The notes under the pieces are model-generated. The model was not told the origin of the DNA. It did not search any database and worked only from the letters and a program-made list of their open reading frames with translations. From Marinomonas flavescens (GTDB lineage Bacteria; Pseudomonadota; Gammaproteobacteria; Pseudomonadales; Marinomonadaceae), in assembly GCF_004352835.1 (NCBI RefSeq), contig NZ_SJSB01000006.1, positions 149,509 through 213,508 of the forward strand: DNA of 64,000 nucleotides, written 5' to 3'. Shown one piece after another: positions 54,763 through 63,898 of the stretch. The position numbers and the translations under genes are program-made. Numbering within the stretch: the stretch's first letter is position 1; each line of letters begins with the position of its first letter.

Positions 54763-54818
54763 TTTTTCATAAAAATCACGCTATAAAACTGTGCATAGCG
54801 CTATAAATCATAAAAAAC

Positions 54819-54833
54819 TGTAATTTTTTTACA
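54819..54833. promoter_or_regulatory. HexR-like box between edd and gapA
   Basis: TGTAATTTTTTTACA has the TGTAA/TTACA arms of the HexR consensus exactly. It lies 130 bp from the edd start and 246 bp from gapA in the 389-bp divergent intergenic region, which otherwise contains only AT-rich promoter-like DNA. Confidence 0.68.
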
Positions 54834-55078
54834 TAAAGCGTTAAAAAACTCTATTTTTCCTTTAAAATAGCGTCCAGCAGTAACATAATTTATTGTATTA
54901 TCTTAAACAACGTAATGAACGACTATTTATCGAGCAATATAAGGAAGATTTACCCTCTTCCCTTGCTTGAAAATCATGTTATGTAGTATTTTTACGTCAA
55001 AGAGCACATTTACCCATTTTGCTGGTGTTGCACTACAGACAAAGGCGAAATGGAGTTCCACTATATTTAGAGGTGAGT

Positions 55079-56092
55079 ATGACTATTAAAGTAGCAATTA
55101 ACGGATACGGACGTATTGGACGCAACACACTTAGAGCGCTATACGAATCTGGTAAACGTGATCAAATTCAAGTTGTAGCAATCAATGATCTTGGTGACTC
55201 TAAAACCAATGCTCACTTAACTAAATATGACACTGTGCATGGACGTTTCGGCGAAGAAGTAACATTTGACCACGAAGCTCTGTATGTCAATTCAGATAAA
55301 ATCCGCACTTTCTCTGAGCGCAACCCTGCTGATCTTCCTTGGGCTGAATTAGACGTTGATGTTGTTTATGAATGTACTGGTTTCTTTACTACAAAAGAAA
55401 AAGCCAGTGCACACATTAAAGCCGGCGCTAAAAAAGTTATTATTTCTGCACCAGGTAAAGAAGTAGACGCTACGGTTGTTTACGGTGTAAACCAAGATGT
55501 CCTAACATCTGACATGACGGTTATTTCTAACGCATCTTGCACAACAAACTGCCTAGCACCAATAGCTAAGCCATTAAGCGACAAGCTTGGTATTGAAAGC
55601 GGTTTGATGACTACCATCCACTCTTACACTAATGATCAGCGTCTATCTGATGTTTATCATGAAGACCTTTACCGCGCTCGTGCTGCGGCAATGAATATGA
55701 TTCCAAGTAAAACAGGGGCTGCTGCTGCTGTTGGTTTAGTTATTCCTGAACTTGCAGGCAAATTTGATGGTATGGCGGTTCGCGTTCCAACAATCAATGT
55801 TTCATTAGTAGATTTAACCTTCTTAGCACCTCGTGAAACAACGACTGAAGAAGTTAATAAAATTATTGAAGATGCAGTAAAAGCCGATCCAATTTTGGCT
55901 CAAGTTCTTCATGTAAATCATGATCCACTTGTATCTAGCGATTTCAACCACAATGCTTTTACCTCTAACTTTGATGCGACTCAAACTCGCGTCCAAGGTA
56001 AATTAGTTAAAGTAATGGCTTGGTATGATAACGAATGGGGCTTCTCTAACCGTATGTTAGATAACACCATCGCGTTGATGAACGCTAAATAA
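55079..56092 (+). CDS. gapA: Glyceraldehyde-3-phosphate dehydrogenase, type I
   Basis: A 337-residue GAPDH, ATG 55079 with AGGTGAG upstream. NAD fold: [20 protein letters not shown]; catalytic Cys: [16 protein letters not shown]; catalytic His in [11 protein letters not shown]. The segment [18 protein letters not shown] matches Pseudomonas-type Gap. First of the gap-pyk-mgsA row. HexR box upstream. Confidence 0.95.
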   Translation: MTIKVAINGYGRIGRNTLRALYESGKRDQIQVVAINDLGDSKTNAHLTKYDTVHGRFGEEVTFDHEALYVNSDKIRTFSERNPADLPWAELDVDVVYECTGFFTTKEKASAHIKAGAKKVIISAPGKEVDATVVYGVNQDVLTSDMTVISNASCTTNCLAPIAKPLSDKLGIESGLMTTIHSYTNDQRLSDVYHEDLYRARAAAMNMIPSKTGAAAAVGLVIPELAGKFDGMAVRVPTINVSLVDLTFLAPRETTTEEVNKIIEDAVKADPILAQVLHVNHDPLVSSDFNHNAFTSNFDATQTRVQGKLVKVMAWYDNEWGFSNRMLDNTIALMNAK

Positions 56093-56174
56093 TATCTACC
56101 TATAAAGGCTGCTAATGCAGCCTTTATGCTATTTGATACTCCGAAACACGCTTCCTAATGTTTGGTAATTTATA

Positions 56175-57623
56175 ATGACTCGCAGAACTAAAATTGTTGC
56201 AACACTTGGCCCAGCTTCTAGCTCCCCTGAAATGATTGAGAAATTGATTCTTGCAGGTGCCAATGTTTTCCGTCTTAACTTTTCTCATGGTCAGCCAGAA
56301 GACCATATTGATCGTGCAAATATTGTTCGCGAAATGGCGAAAAAGAACAATCGCCACGTTGCGATCCTTGGAGATCTTCAAGGTCCTAAAATTCGTATCG
56401 CTCGCTTTAAAGACACAAAAGTTCAACTAAAAGACGGCGCAACTTTCGTTCTTGATGTTGGTTTTGATAAAAATAATGGTGACGAGTCTCGTGTTGGTAT
56501 CGACTACCCACAATTAGCGAAAGACTCTCAACCAGGCAACATTCTTCTTCTTGACGACGGTCGTGTCGTACTTGAAGTGCTTGAAGTCAAAGGCCAAGAA
56601 GTTATTACTAAAGTTATTGTTGGTGGTCCATTATCAAACAATAAAGGAATCAACCGCCAAGGTGGTGGCTTATCGGCTGCCGCTCTAACACCTAAAGATA
56701 AAGAAGACATCAAAACAGCCGCGCTGCTAAACGCAGATTACCTAGCTGTTTCTTTCCCACGCAGTGCAGCTGACCTTCATGAAGCTCGTGCACTTGCTGA
56801 AGCAGCCGGCCTAAAAGCAGGCATTGTTTCTAAAGTGGAACGTGCTGAAGCCGTCGCTGATAATGAAACATTAGATGCTATTATTTTAGCGTCGGATGCT
56901 GTCATGGTAGCTCGTGGTGATCTTGGTGTAGAAATCGGTGATGCTGAGCTAATCGGTGTACAAAAACACATGATCAAACGCTGCCGTCAATTGAATCGCC
57001 CAGTCATTACGGCGACTCAAATGATGGAAACTATGATCACCAGCGCTATGCCTACTCGTGCTGAAGTATTTGATGTTGCTAACGCCGTACTAGATGGTAC
57101 CGATGCGGTTATGTTGTCTGCAGAAACAGCAGCAGGCGCCTACCCTGAAGAAGTTATTCAAACAATGAACCGTGTTTGCTTGGGTGCAGAGAAACAACCT
57201 GCAATCAATCGCTCTAAACACCGTGTTGATGTGACTTTCACAAATGTTGATGAAACTATTGCGATGTCTGCAATGTACGCAGCCAACCATTTGGAAGGCG
57301 TAAAAGCGATCATCAGCTTGACTGAATCAGGTACGACACCATTGTTAATGTCTCGTATCAGCTCTGGGTTACCGATTTATGCCTTGTCGCCAAACCAAGC
57401 AACATTGAATAAAGTAACGCTTTATCGTGGTGTAACCCCTGTTGCATTCTCATCAAAAGAGTTCAATATTGAGACTATAGTTTCAGGTCTTGTTGATCAC
57501 GTTAAGTCTCTTGGCTTAATCAATGACGGCGATATTGTTATTGTTACTAAAGGTGATCACCTAGTCAGTCATGGTACAACTAACATGATGAAAGTCGTGA
57601 AAGTTGGCGAAGCAAAGGAATAA
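56175..57623 (+). CDS. pyk: Pyruvate kinase
   Basis: A 482-residue pyruvate kinase. Motifs: [55 protein letters not shown] and [20 protein letters not shown]. It converts phosphoenolpyruvate to pyruvate with ATP formation. It lies 82 bp after gapA and 6 bp before mgsA, all plus strand. Closest to the PykA group by eye. Confidence 0.96.
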   Translation: MTRRTKIVATLGPASSSPEMIEKLILAGANVFRLNFSHGQPEDHIDRANIVREMAKKNNRHVAILGDLQGPKIRIARFKDTKVQLKDGATFVLDVGFDKNNGDESRVGIDYPQLAKDSQPGNILLLDDGRVVLEVLEVKGQEVITKVIVGGPLSNNKGINRQGGGLSAAALTPKDKEDIKTAALLNADYLAVSFPRSAADLHEARALAEAAGLKAGIVSKVERAEAVADNETLDAIILASDAVMVARGDLGVEIGDAELIGVQKHMIKRCRQLNRPVITATQMMETMITSAMPTRAEVFDVANAVLDGTDAVMLSAETAAGAYPEEVIQTMNRVCLGAEKQPAINRSKHRVDVTFTNVDETIAMSAMYAANHLEGVKAIISLTESGTTPLLMSRISSGLPIYALSPNQATLNKVTLYRGVTPVAFSSKEFNIETIVSGLVDHVKSLGLINDGDIVIVTKGDHLVSHGTTNMMKVVKVGEAKE

Positions 57624-57629
57624 CCAACA

Positions 57630-58100
57630 GTGACGAGTAAAGTCTTGCTGAAAAAACTCATTACAACACCAGAGCGTAAAAACGTCGCTCTGGTGGCACA
57701 TGACAACATGAAGCCAGAGCTAATAGAGTGGGCTGAAAAGCATAAAGAAAAGCTTATCAAGCACAACTTATTAGCAACAGGAACGACTGGGAACTTAATG
57801 CAAAAGCAATTAAATGTTCCTGTTCAGTCCCTTATCAGTGGCCCACTTGGTGGTGATCAGCAATTAGGTGGCCTGATAGCAGAAGGTAAAATTGATGTCC
57901 TAATATTTTTCTGGGACCCGTTTGAACCTATGCCTCACGATCCTGATATAAAGGCTTTGCTGCGCGTTGCGGCAGTGTGGAACATCCCCATTGCCTGTAG
58001 CGTATCGTCTGCAAACTTTTTAGTTTCTTCGCCATTATTTGATAGCGAATTCGAACGAAAAATACCAGATTACGAACAATATCTAAAAGAGCGACTCTAA
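57630..58100 (+). CDS. mgsA: Methylglyoxal synthase
   Basis: A 156-residue MgsA starting at GTG 57630 (AAGGAA upstream). Motifs are [29 protein letters not shown] with the phosphate-binding [25 protein letters not shown] with the catalytic Asp, and [20 protein letters not shown]. It converts dihydroxyacetone phosphate to methylglyoxal. Its place in one row with gapA and pyk is notable. Confidence 0.94.
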   Translation: MTSKVLLKKLITTPERKNVALVAHDNMKPELIEWAEKHKEKLIKHNLLATGTTGNLMQKQLNVPVQSLISGPLGGDQQLGGLIAEGKIDVLIFFWDPFEPMPHDPDIKALLRVAAVWNIPIACSVSSANFLVSSPLFDSEFERKIPDYEQYLKERL

Positions 58101-58115
58101 GTCGCTCTTTTTTTT
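58085..58115 (+). terminator. Terminator overlapping the end of mgsA
   Basis: Stem GAGCGAC (58089-58095) with GTCGCTC (58101-58107), T8 after. The mgsA stop codon lies in the loop. Confidence 0.9.
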
Positions 58116-58312
58116 GCCTCTAACGTTCTATCTATAACAAGCAATCCCTGCAACCCCTCGCTGTTTTTGTCAAAATCGGCTATATTATCGCCCAATTAAT
58201 ATCGCTTCATTCACGTGATAGGCCACGTCATATCAAGCGACTCTATTTCATACGTCAACGTAACTTTGCCCCTCAGCACACCACGTTGACAACCGCCATC
58301 AGGAGAATTGTT

Positions 58313-58804
58313 TTGCAAGCAAAAGTAGCCCTTATTATGGGATCTAAAAGTGACTGGGCCACCATGGAAAGTGCCGCTGAAATAATGGACATACTTGGCG
58401 TGAGTTATCACGTAGAAGTAGTTTCTGCTCACAGAACGCCCGTTAAATTAACTCAGTTTGCAGAACAAGCCGTTGAAAAAGGCTTCCAAGTTATTATTGG
58501 CGGCGCTGGCGGCGCAGCACATTTACCTGGCATGGTTGCCGCACACACACGCTTGCCTGTACTCGGTGTGCCAGTACAAAGCAAAGCCCTAAACGGCATG
58601 GACAGCTTACTGTCGATCGCACAAATGCCAAAAGGCGTTGCGGTTGGCACGCTTGCCATTGGTACGGCAGGCGCCTTTAATGCCGGCCTACTGGCTTGTC
58701 AGATTCTTGCCAACTCTGATCCAGAGCTGGCTAAGAAAATTGAAGCATTCCGCACTCAACAAACGGAAACCGTTCTTGCTCACCCTGACCCTCGAGAGGT
58801 GTAA
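58313..58804 (+). CDS. purE: N5-carboxyaminoimidazole ribonucleotide mutase
   Basis: A 163-residue PurE. AGGAGA at 58301-58306 fits a TTG start at 58313, giving [18 protein letters not shown]; a longer reading from 58286 adds residues with no counterpart. Other motifs are [25 protein letters not shown] and [20 protein letters not shown]. Class I PurE works with PurK in purine synthesis. The stop abuts the purK ATG. Confidence 0.93.
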   Translation: MQAKVALIMGSKSDWATMESAAEIMDILGVSYHVEVVSAHRTPVKLTQFAEQAVEKGFQVIIGGAGGAAHLPGMVAAHTRLPVLGVPVQSKALNGMDSLLSIAQMPKGVAVGTLAIGTAGAFNAGLLACQILANSDPELAKKIEAFRTQQTETVLAHPDPREV

Positions 58805-59869
58805 ATGTCAACTTTATGGGTATTAGGCGCCGGACAACTTGGCGCCATGCTAAAACAAGCAGGCACACCACTTGGTCTTGATGTTCGCCCTGTCGACATA
58901 GAAGCCACTGAAGCGCTGCCTTTGCAAGCCGATGACATCGTTACGGCTGAACGTGAAGAGTGGCCGGAAACGGTGGCAACAAAACAACTTGCCACACATA
59001 AGAACTTTGTTAACTTAGCGACCTTCCCTCAACTGGCAGACCGCCTGACGCAAAAACAATGGCTAGACCGCCTTGAGCTTGCGACAGCGCCTTGGTTTCC
59101 AGTAGAGCAAGACTCGACTGCTGATTACGCGTACCAAACCTTAGGCGAGCGTGTACTTATGAAACGCCGTCGTGGCGGTTACGATGGCAAAGGCCAATAT
59201 TGGCTTAAACAAGCAGAAAAGTCAGAGATCCCAGATGATTGGAAAGGCCAAGCCATTGCCGAACAAGCAATTAACTTTGATGAAGAAGTATCCTTGGTGG
59301 GTGTGCGTGGTAAAGACGGTAAAAAATATTTTTACCCACTCACACTTAACCTTCACATCAATGGCATCTTGTACGCGTCTATTTCACCGCTAAAACGCCT
59401 TGATCAATACCAAAGCACAGCAGAAGTAATGCTCAGCAAACTGATGGATGCATTAGATTACGTTGGTGTTATGGCGATGGAATGCTTCCGCGTGGGAGAT
59501 GAGCTACTCATCAATGAACTGGCTCCTCGCGTTCATAATAGCGGCCATTGGACCCAAGCCGGCAGTAATGTTTGCCAGTTTGAAAACCATGTCCGCGCAG
59601 TAACAGGTTTACCTCTTGTCGAAGCTGAAATCAAAAACCAAAGCATGATGGTCAACCTGATTGGTGTCGATTTAGACTACCAATGGCTAAATATCAAAAG
59701 CTTGGAATTGTATTGGTACAAAAAAGACGTCAGACCTGGTCGTAAAGTCGGCCATCTGAACTTCTGTACTGGCAATCTAGAAGTGTTACATTCAGCGCTT
59801 AACAGCCTTGCTATGCCTGCGCCTTATCCTGAAGCAATCACATGGCTTAAAGCCAACCTACCTGCTTAA
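58805..59869 (+). CDS. purK: N5-carboxyaminoimidazole ribonucleotide synthase
   Basis: A 354-residue ATP-grasp enzyme. N-terminal WVLGAGQLGAML; LMKRRRGGYDGKGQYWL is the ATP-binding region; EEVSLVGVRGKDG and ELAPRVHNSGHWTQAG are the metal- and substrate-binding parts. It makes N5-CAIR from AIR, bicarbonate and ATP. Directly follows purE without a gap. Confidence 0.95.
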   Translation: MSTLWVLGAGQLGAMLKQAGTPLGLDVRPVDIEATEALPLQADDIVTAEREEWPETVATKQLATHKNFVNLATFPQLADRLTQKQWLDRLELATAPWFPVEQDSTADYAYQTLGERVLMKRRRGGYDGKGQYWLKQAEKSEIPDDWKGQAIAEQAINFDEEVSLVGVRGKDGKKYFYPLTLNLHINGILYASISPLKRLDQYQSTAEVMLSKLMDALDYVGVMAMECFRVGDELLINELAPRVHNSGHWTQAGSNVCQFENHVRAVTGLPLVEAEIKNQSMMVNLIGVDLDYQWLNIKSLELYWYKKDVRPGRKVGHLNFCTGNLEVLHSALNSLAMPAPYPEAITWLKANLPA

Positions 59870-59884
59870 GATTCTATGTCGAAT

Positions 59885-59921
59885 AAAAAGCCGCTTTAAC
59901 ATCACTGTTAAGCGGCTTTTT
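59885..59921. terminator. Terminator after purK
   Basis: GCCGCTTTAAC (59890-59900) pairs with GTTAAGCGGC (59907-59916) with one bulged T, A5 before and T5 after. It can also serve the convergent MFS gene. Confidence 0.87.
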
Positions 59922-59947
59922 ACTAACCTTGTTTTATCAATCTTCCA

Positions 59948-61261
59948 TTATGCTTCCGGTAAACGCATAGCCATTAGCACGCCAATCAAAGCAATAATCG
60001 CAAACACAAGCACAAGCCCCTCTATTGAGATGACTTGAGTCAGCGTCCCTATAAGACTCATCAATAACAGCATAAAACCAATCACCGTATTACTCACTGC
60101 CACATAACTTGTACGCTTATTGCCATCAGCCAAATCCACTAGATACGTTTTACGCCCTACACGCACACCTTGATGAGCAATCGTTAACAGAAAATATAAC
60201 GCAGGCAATATAATAACCTGATTAAAGAGAGAGGGTTTAAAGTAAGAAATAGCAAAAAGAACAAAACCAACAGTAGAACTGAGAAGGCATGCAACCACCA
60301 TCACTTTCTTACTAGATCGATCCGAATAACGCCCCCAAAAAGGCGCTGACACTAAAGAAGCAAGGCCGCTAGCAAAGAGAAACATCGCCAACACCCAGAC
60401 ACCATTGCCCAGTTTTTGATGAGCTAAAACCACATAATAAGGCGCACTCAATGCGGAACAAAGAAACAAAGAGCGCGTAATAACAAACAGACGAAACGCT
60501 CGATCTGTTTTCAACAAGGTCAACTGTTTCAATGCTTCCATCAAACCATTGCGACCGCCATCAACTTCACCAGGAAATTCCACCACCCGAGAATACACCG
60601 CCGCACCGATCAACCAAACCATAGACGCCATCACCAAACAAGCGCCATAGACAATAGGACTGGCCTCAAAGGCCGTAAAAGCGCTGAGCATCATCATCAC
60701 CGCAATGCCAACCGTAACCAAGCCTGCCAAACTCGCAGACCAACCAGTGACCTGACCTCGCTGACTCTTAGGAACTGTTTTACCTAAGACATCTTTCGAA
60801 GCAACGGAACTCAAGCCTCGCGCTAAACTAAATACAATCAGACATAAAATAATTAACCAGCCAGCTAATGCTCCATCAAAAGTAGCGGCAACAACGCCAA
60901 TAGCAATAATACTCAGAGACTGGAGCACACTACCAACAATCCACACCCATTTTCGAATGGGTAACTTACGAATAACACTCGCAATCGCCAACTGCGGAAG
61001 TAAAGACCCAGACTCACGGATCGGCACCAACCAACCCAATAAATACGCCGGCGCTCCTACACTTTGCAACACCCAAGGCAAAGTCACTTTTGGATTGATC
61101 AACGCATCGCCTAAATTGGTAAAAAACTGCGCAATGATCAGCTTGATAAAATTACCAGGCACCTGCTTACACACCGAGCTATCAATCTTCTCACACGCCC
61201 TTGCATCTTCTTCATTAGCGATTTTTTCATACACAGACCCAAGAAGACCTTTATCCGACAT
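59948..61261 (-). CDS. Major facilitator superfamily transporter
   Basis: A 437-residue membrane protein starting MSDKGLLGSVYEKIANEEDA with GGAG upstream. It has 12 or so hydrophobic helices. The family feel is of the MFS: FTNLGDALINPKVTLPWVL in the first helix, SPFWGRYSDRSSKKVMV-like loop (SAPFWGRYSDRSSKK) at the 8/9 turn. Substrate unknown. The acidic Cys-containing N-terminus is long for the family. It stands alone between terminator and gap. Confidence 0.8.
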   Translation of the reverse strand: MSDKGLLGSVYEKIANEEDARACEKIDSSVCKQVPGNFIKLIIAQFFTNLGDALINPKVTLPWVLQSVGAPAYLLGWLVPIRESGSLLPQLAIASVIRKLPIRKWVWIVGSVLQSLSIIAIGVVAATFDGALAGWLIILCLIVFSLARGLSSVASKDVLGKTVPKSQRGQVTGWSASLAGLVTVGIAVMMMLSAFTAFEASPIVYGACLVMASMVWLIGAAVYSRVVEFPGEVDGGRNGLMEALKQLTLLKTDRAFRLFVITRSLFLCSALSAPYYVVLAHQKLGNGVWVLAMFLFASGLASLVSAPFWGRYSDRSSKKVMVVACLLSSTVGFVLFAISYFKPSLFNQVIILPALYFLLTIAHQGVRVGRKTYLVDLADGNKRTSYVAVSNTVIGFMLLLMSLIGTLTQVISIEGLVLVFAIIALIGVLMAMRLPEA

Positions 61262-61583
61262 ACATACTCCATAACAGCAGACTGGCTACATTGACTTAAA
61301 AATATCGATATGAAATTTTACCACCTCTGATTAAATATTGCGTAGCCAAGCATCACACAGGTCACAGAAAGGAAAGGAACACAACAGACAGACACTGTTA
61401 TTAGAATAACGACTAACATCTGGCAGCAGACATAACCCAGCGCCTCTGCCTTAAGAAAACAAAAGTAAAGTTTATAAAAGCTACGGTGAATTAACCCATA
61501 AAGAGCCAGAGGACATATGTTTACTGATTTTCAATCATGCCTGTCTTAACTATTTTAGTCTTAACTATTTCATAGCATTAGCG
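61262..61583. other. Gap between DUF1840 gene and MFS gene, with short repeats
   Basis: No gene is supported. It contains a 15-bp near-tandem pair (GTCTTAACTATTTTA 61543-61557 and GTCTTAACTATTTCA 61558-61572), and TGCCTGTCTT at 61538-61547, which is also part of the right-hand inverted repeat of the downstream transposase element. Confidence 0.5.
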
Positions 61584-61883
61584 TTAGTTCGGACGCCACA
61601 TCACGTAACCATCAGCATCGCTGGCTCGACGTAACATTGCGATCAAAGGTGCGGCGCGAGCTGATAACGTAACTTCTTCTGGCTCATCAGGGTTACCACT
61701 AACAGCTTCATCCTTGTTGTTCTTAGTCGCCAAAGTCAAACAATCTAAGGCAGAGCTCAATGCCTCACCACTGACCGACCCTTCCGTGCTGCTACCGTGA
61801 CCCATAATCGTAAGTAATTGATTAGCCACGCCATCAAGCATGACAAAACTCGCCGACTCTTCACTGTAAAACTTAATCAACAT
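61584..61883 (-). CDS. DUF1840-family small protein
   Basis: With ATG 61883 and GAGGT upstream this gives 99 residues starting MLIKFYSEESASFVMLDGVA. It resembles DUF1840: a short beta-rich start, LLTIMGHG, then an acidic linker and a C-terminal AAPLIAMLRRASDADGYVMW. Function unknown. It lies beside the left inverted repeat of the transposase element, which begins 27 bp upstream of its start. Confidence 0.7.
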   Translation of the reverse strand: MLIKFYSEESASFVMLDGVANQLLTIMGHGSSTEGSVSGEALSSALDCLTLATKNNKDEAVSGNPDEPEEVTLSARAAPLIAMLRRASDADGYVMWRPN

Positions 61884-61909
61884 ATAAGAAACCTCATTAA
61901 AAAACATTA

Positions 61910-63110
61910 AAGACAGGCACCTAATAAATCCAATAAAAACAGAGAATTAGACGCCATGCCGAAACATATTTATTACTCGTAAATCAAATATACAGGATAG
62001 TAATAAGCAAGCGAGACTAAATAACAATCACTCAGGCGAGTAGTTGAGTACTTTTCCTATTACACTGCCGGTTGTGCAATACACAGTAATGATCAATCGA
62101 TAACTCTTGCCCAACAACACTACCCGTTCTGGCTTCAAATTCAGTGGCAATACACAGCCAATTGTCGGATGAAATATTCAGTCTTTGCAGAATGGGAAGC
62201 AACGATGCATTAATAGAGCCTTTTTTACCTTCTTTCACTATTCGCCCCGTCATGTCGATGAGCTCTAAGTAATCCACTAGTTTAAAAGGCAAACCACTTG
62301 GCATGTCTTTTTGTGGATTACCGACAAATGGATAAAGCGCCTTAGCTTGATACTTTCCTTTCGTCGCCGCTACTCGTTTCTTAATACTGGTGAAATCAGA
62401 GCCTTCTGGAGTGTCGCTGATACCTGATCTTACGGGATTTAAATCGACGTAGGCCATGCAAGCCATGAGTGCCGCTTCATCAAGTAAAGCCTGAGACTTA
62501 AAGCGCCCTTCCCAGAAATGTCCTGTGCATTCATCCTCCAGATTAGCTCGCCGTGCAATCGGCTCATTAAGCTCTTTCATGAACCAGCTTAAGTCTGTTA
62601 AGCGTTCTCGATAGGTTTCTGCCGCAGCTTCTGCTAAAGCAATCACATAGGCTGGAAGCGTACCACCGGCCAGATATTGCTGAGTAAACGTTGTGCCTTT
62701 ATGAATCCTATGCCAACGCTCTAACACTTCAAACACAGACCAATGCTTCGCTTTTTCTGAATCGATATGCAGCACCACATGAAGGTGGTTACTCATCACC
62801 GCATAGGCACAAATATCGATTGAAAAAACACTGGCTAGAAACAACAAGCGGCTCTCTACCCAGCTGCGCCGATGCTCATAACTTGTTCCTGTGAATGGAT
62901 CTTCACCACATAAAAAGGCCCGACGAACACATCGGGCAACGCAATGATAATAAGGGGTATCGTCTAAGCAAACTTGCTGACTTCTAGGCATTGGCATAAT
63001 CCGTTCCTCTTCCTTGAGAAAACAAACACTAAGTATAGAAGAGATACGGGGGAATAAACCGAATAAGACCTGAAGCCTTGTGATTACTGGTTTTTATAGG
63101 TGCCTGTCTT
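61910..63110. mobile_element. REP-type (Y1 transposase) element bounded by 14-bp inverted repeats
   Basis: AAGACAGGCACCTA at 61910-61923 and TAGGTGCCTGTCTT at 63097-63110 are perfect inverted copies on either side of one Y1-type transposase gene. I take them as element ends or associated REP-like sequences. No target duplication is evident. Confidence 0.6.
62032..62997 (-). CDS. Y1-family transposase (REP-associated tyrosine transposase type)
   Basis: A 321-residue protein starting MPMPRSQQVCLDDTPYYHCV (GAGGAAC upstream). The HUH-type motif is NHLHVVLH in CAYAVMSNHLHVVLHIDSEK; the later FMKELNEPIARRANLEDE and GHFWEGRFKSQALLDEAA (typical RAYT C-part) follow. It would nick single-stranded DNA at REP-like ends. 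The exact catalytic Tyr is not certain. It is flanked by inverted repeats and seems intact. Confidence 0.85.
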   Translation of the reverse strand: MPMPRSQQVCLDDTPYYHCVARCVRRAFLCGEDPFTGTSYEHRRSWVESRLLFLASVFSIDICAYAVMSNHLHVVLHIDSEKAKHWSVFEVLERWHRIHKGTTFTQQYLAGGTLPAYVIALAEAAAETYRERLTDLSWFMKELNEPIARRANLEDECTGHFWEGRFKSQALLDEAALMACMAYVDLNPVRSGISDTPEGSDFTSIKKRVAATKGKYQAKALYPFVGNPQKDMPSGLPFKLVDYLELIDMTGRIVKEGKKGSINASLLPILQRLNISSDNWLCIATEFEARTGSVVGQELSIDHYCVLHNRQCNRKSTQLLA

Positions 63111-63179
63111 GAATAAAAGAACGCCTAGACCTATTATCAAGAACATAGAGATGCTAGCAAACTTGTCGGTTACGACGAG

Positions 63180-63254
63180 GGTCAGAGCCCTTAAACCGCG
63201 AGTAATGTGGTTGGTTAGATTCTGCGCGAACGTTTAAGTTTAAGGGGTCTGACC
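63180..63254. repeat. Second inverted-repeat element (75 bp)
   Basis: GGTCAGAGCCCTTAAAC (63180-63196) and GTTTAAGGGGTCTGACC (63238-63254) are inverted with one mismatch around a 41-nt core. It is a non-coding palindromic element in the 470-bp region between the transposase and the rRNA operon. The next 100 bp (about 63272-63355) contains another imperfect hairpin-like sequence (TTCTTGTT...AACAAGAA). Confidence 0.65.
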
Positions 63255-63425
63255 TTGTGCAATAGATACTAAAGGTTCTTGTTTTGCATTTGTGCTGACG
63301 CGTCGAGGTACGAGACAGGCGCAAGCAAATGGAAGAACAAGAAACGACTCTTACTACAAACCTAAGAGGTGACTTTTCGTAGGAGGGTTAGGCCCCTTCT
63401 GTATTTTTTCCGACTTATTTCAGAC

Positions 63426-63458
63426 AAAAAAAAACCCTGACAGCGTTAGCTATCAGGG
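63426..63458 (-). terminator. Distal terminator of the rRNA operon
   Basis: CCCTGACAGC (63435-63444) pairs with GCTATCAGGG (63449-63458) with one mismatch, and an A9 run (63426-63434) is the U-tract on the minus strand. Confidence 0.85.
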
Positions 63459-63461
63459 CTT

Positions 63462-63525
63462 TCTTAATTATAAGCTTGACGACGACCTACTCTCACATGC
63501 GTTCCTTCATAAGAGCCCCACACGG
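63462..63525 (-). pseudogene. Truncated 5S rRNA-like copy
   Basis: Positions 63462-63499 repeat 38 bp identical to 63587-63624, the 3' end of the intact 5S plus its flank. On the minus strand the remnant also keeps GTGTGGGG (about 63514-63521) but then differs from the 5S loop, and the 5' two thirds are missing. It lies between the two terminators and is not a complete 5S. Confidence 0.7.
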
Positions 63526-63551
63526 GTGTGAGGTTAATATGCACGGGAACG

Positions 63552-63582
63552 AAAAAACCCCACCCTGCGTAGCAGGATGGGG
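63552..63582 (-). terminator. First terminator after 5S
   Basis: CCCCACCCTGC (63558-63568) with GCAGGATGGGG (63572-63582), one mismatch, 3-nt loop, and A6 at 63552-63557 as the minus-strand U-tract. Confidence 0.88.
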
Positions 63583-63598
63583 CTTCTCTTAATTATAA

Positions 63599-63714
63599 GC
63601 TTGACGACGACCTACTCTCACATGGGATCCCCCACACTACCATCGGCGATGACGCTTTTCACTTCTGAGTTCGGGATGGGATCAGGTGGTTCAACGTCTC
63701 TATGATCGTCAAGC
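63599..63714 (-). rRNA. rrf: 5S ribosomal RNA
   Basis: About 116 nt on the minus strand, TGCTTGACGATCATAGAGAC at the 5' end and GTAGGTCGTCGTCAAGC at the 3' end, with the internal ACCTGATCCCATCCCGAACT loop of bacterial 5S. The terminal arms pair (GCTTGACGA/TCGTCAAGC). Ends are good to about 2 nt. Confidence 0.96.
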
Positions 63715-63898
63715 AATTCTGCTGCGTTCGTTCTGGCTCTAACTTTTCAGCTAGCTAACCAAAACACGCGAAGACATGCTTGGATCTTTAACAATTCGTT
63801 TTGAAATAACGTAAATCAAGGTTAAACCAGTTTCTATCGTAATGTGTCTCTGTCATCTTTGATGAGCTTTCTCATCCAAAAACCACTTTGGTGTTATA
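63715..63898 (-). other. 23S-5S intergenic spacer
   Basis: A 184-bp spacer of the rRNA operon. No tRNA is seen in it. It contains processing-type stems by inference only. Confidence 0.6.

Noticed and set aside
63715..63898. tRNA gene in the 23S-5S spacer
   Set aside because: No cloverleaf or CCA-type end could be made out; tRNAs of such operons usually lie between 16S and 23S, outside the window.
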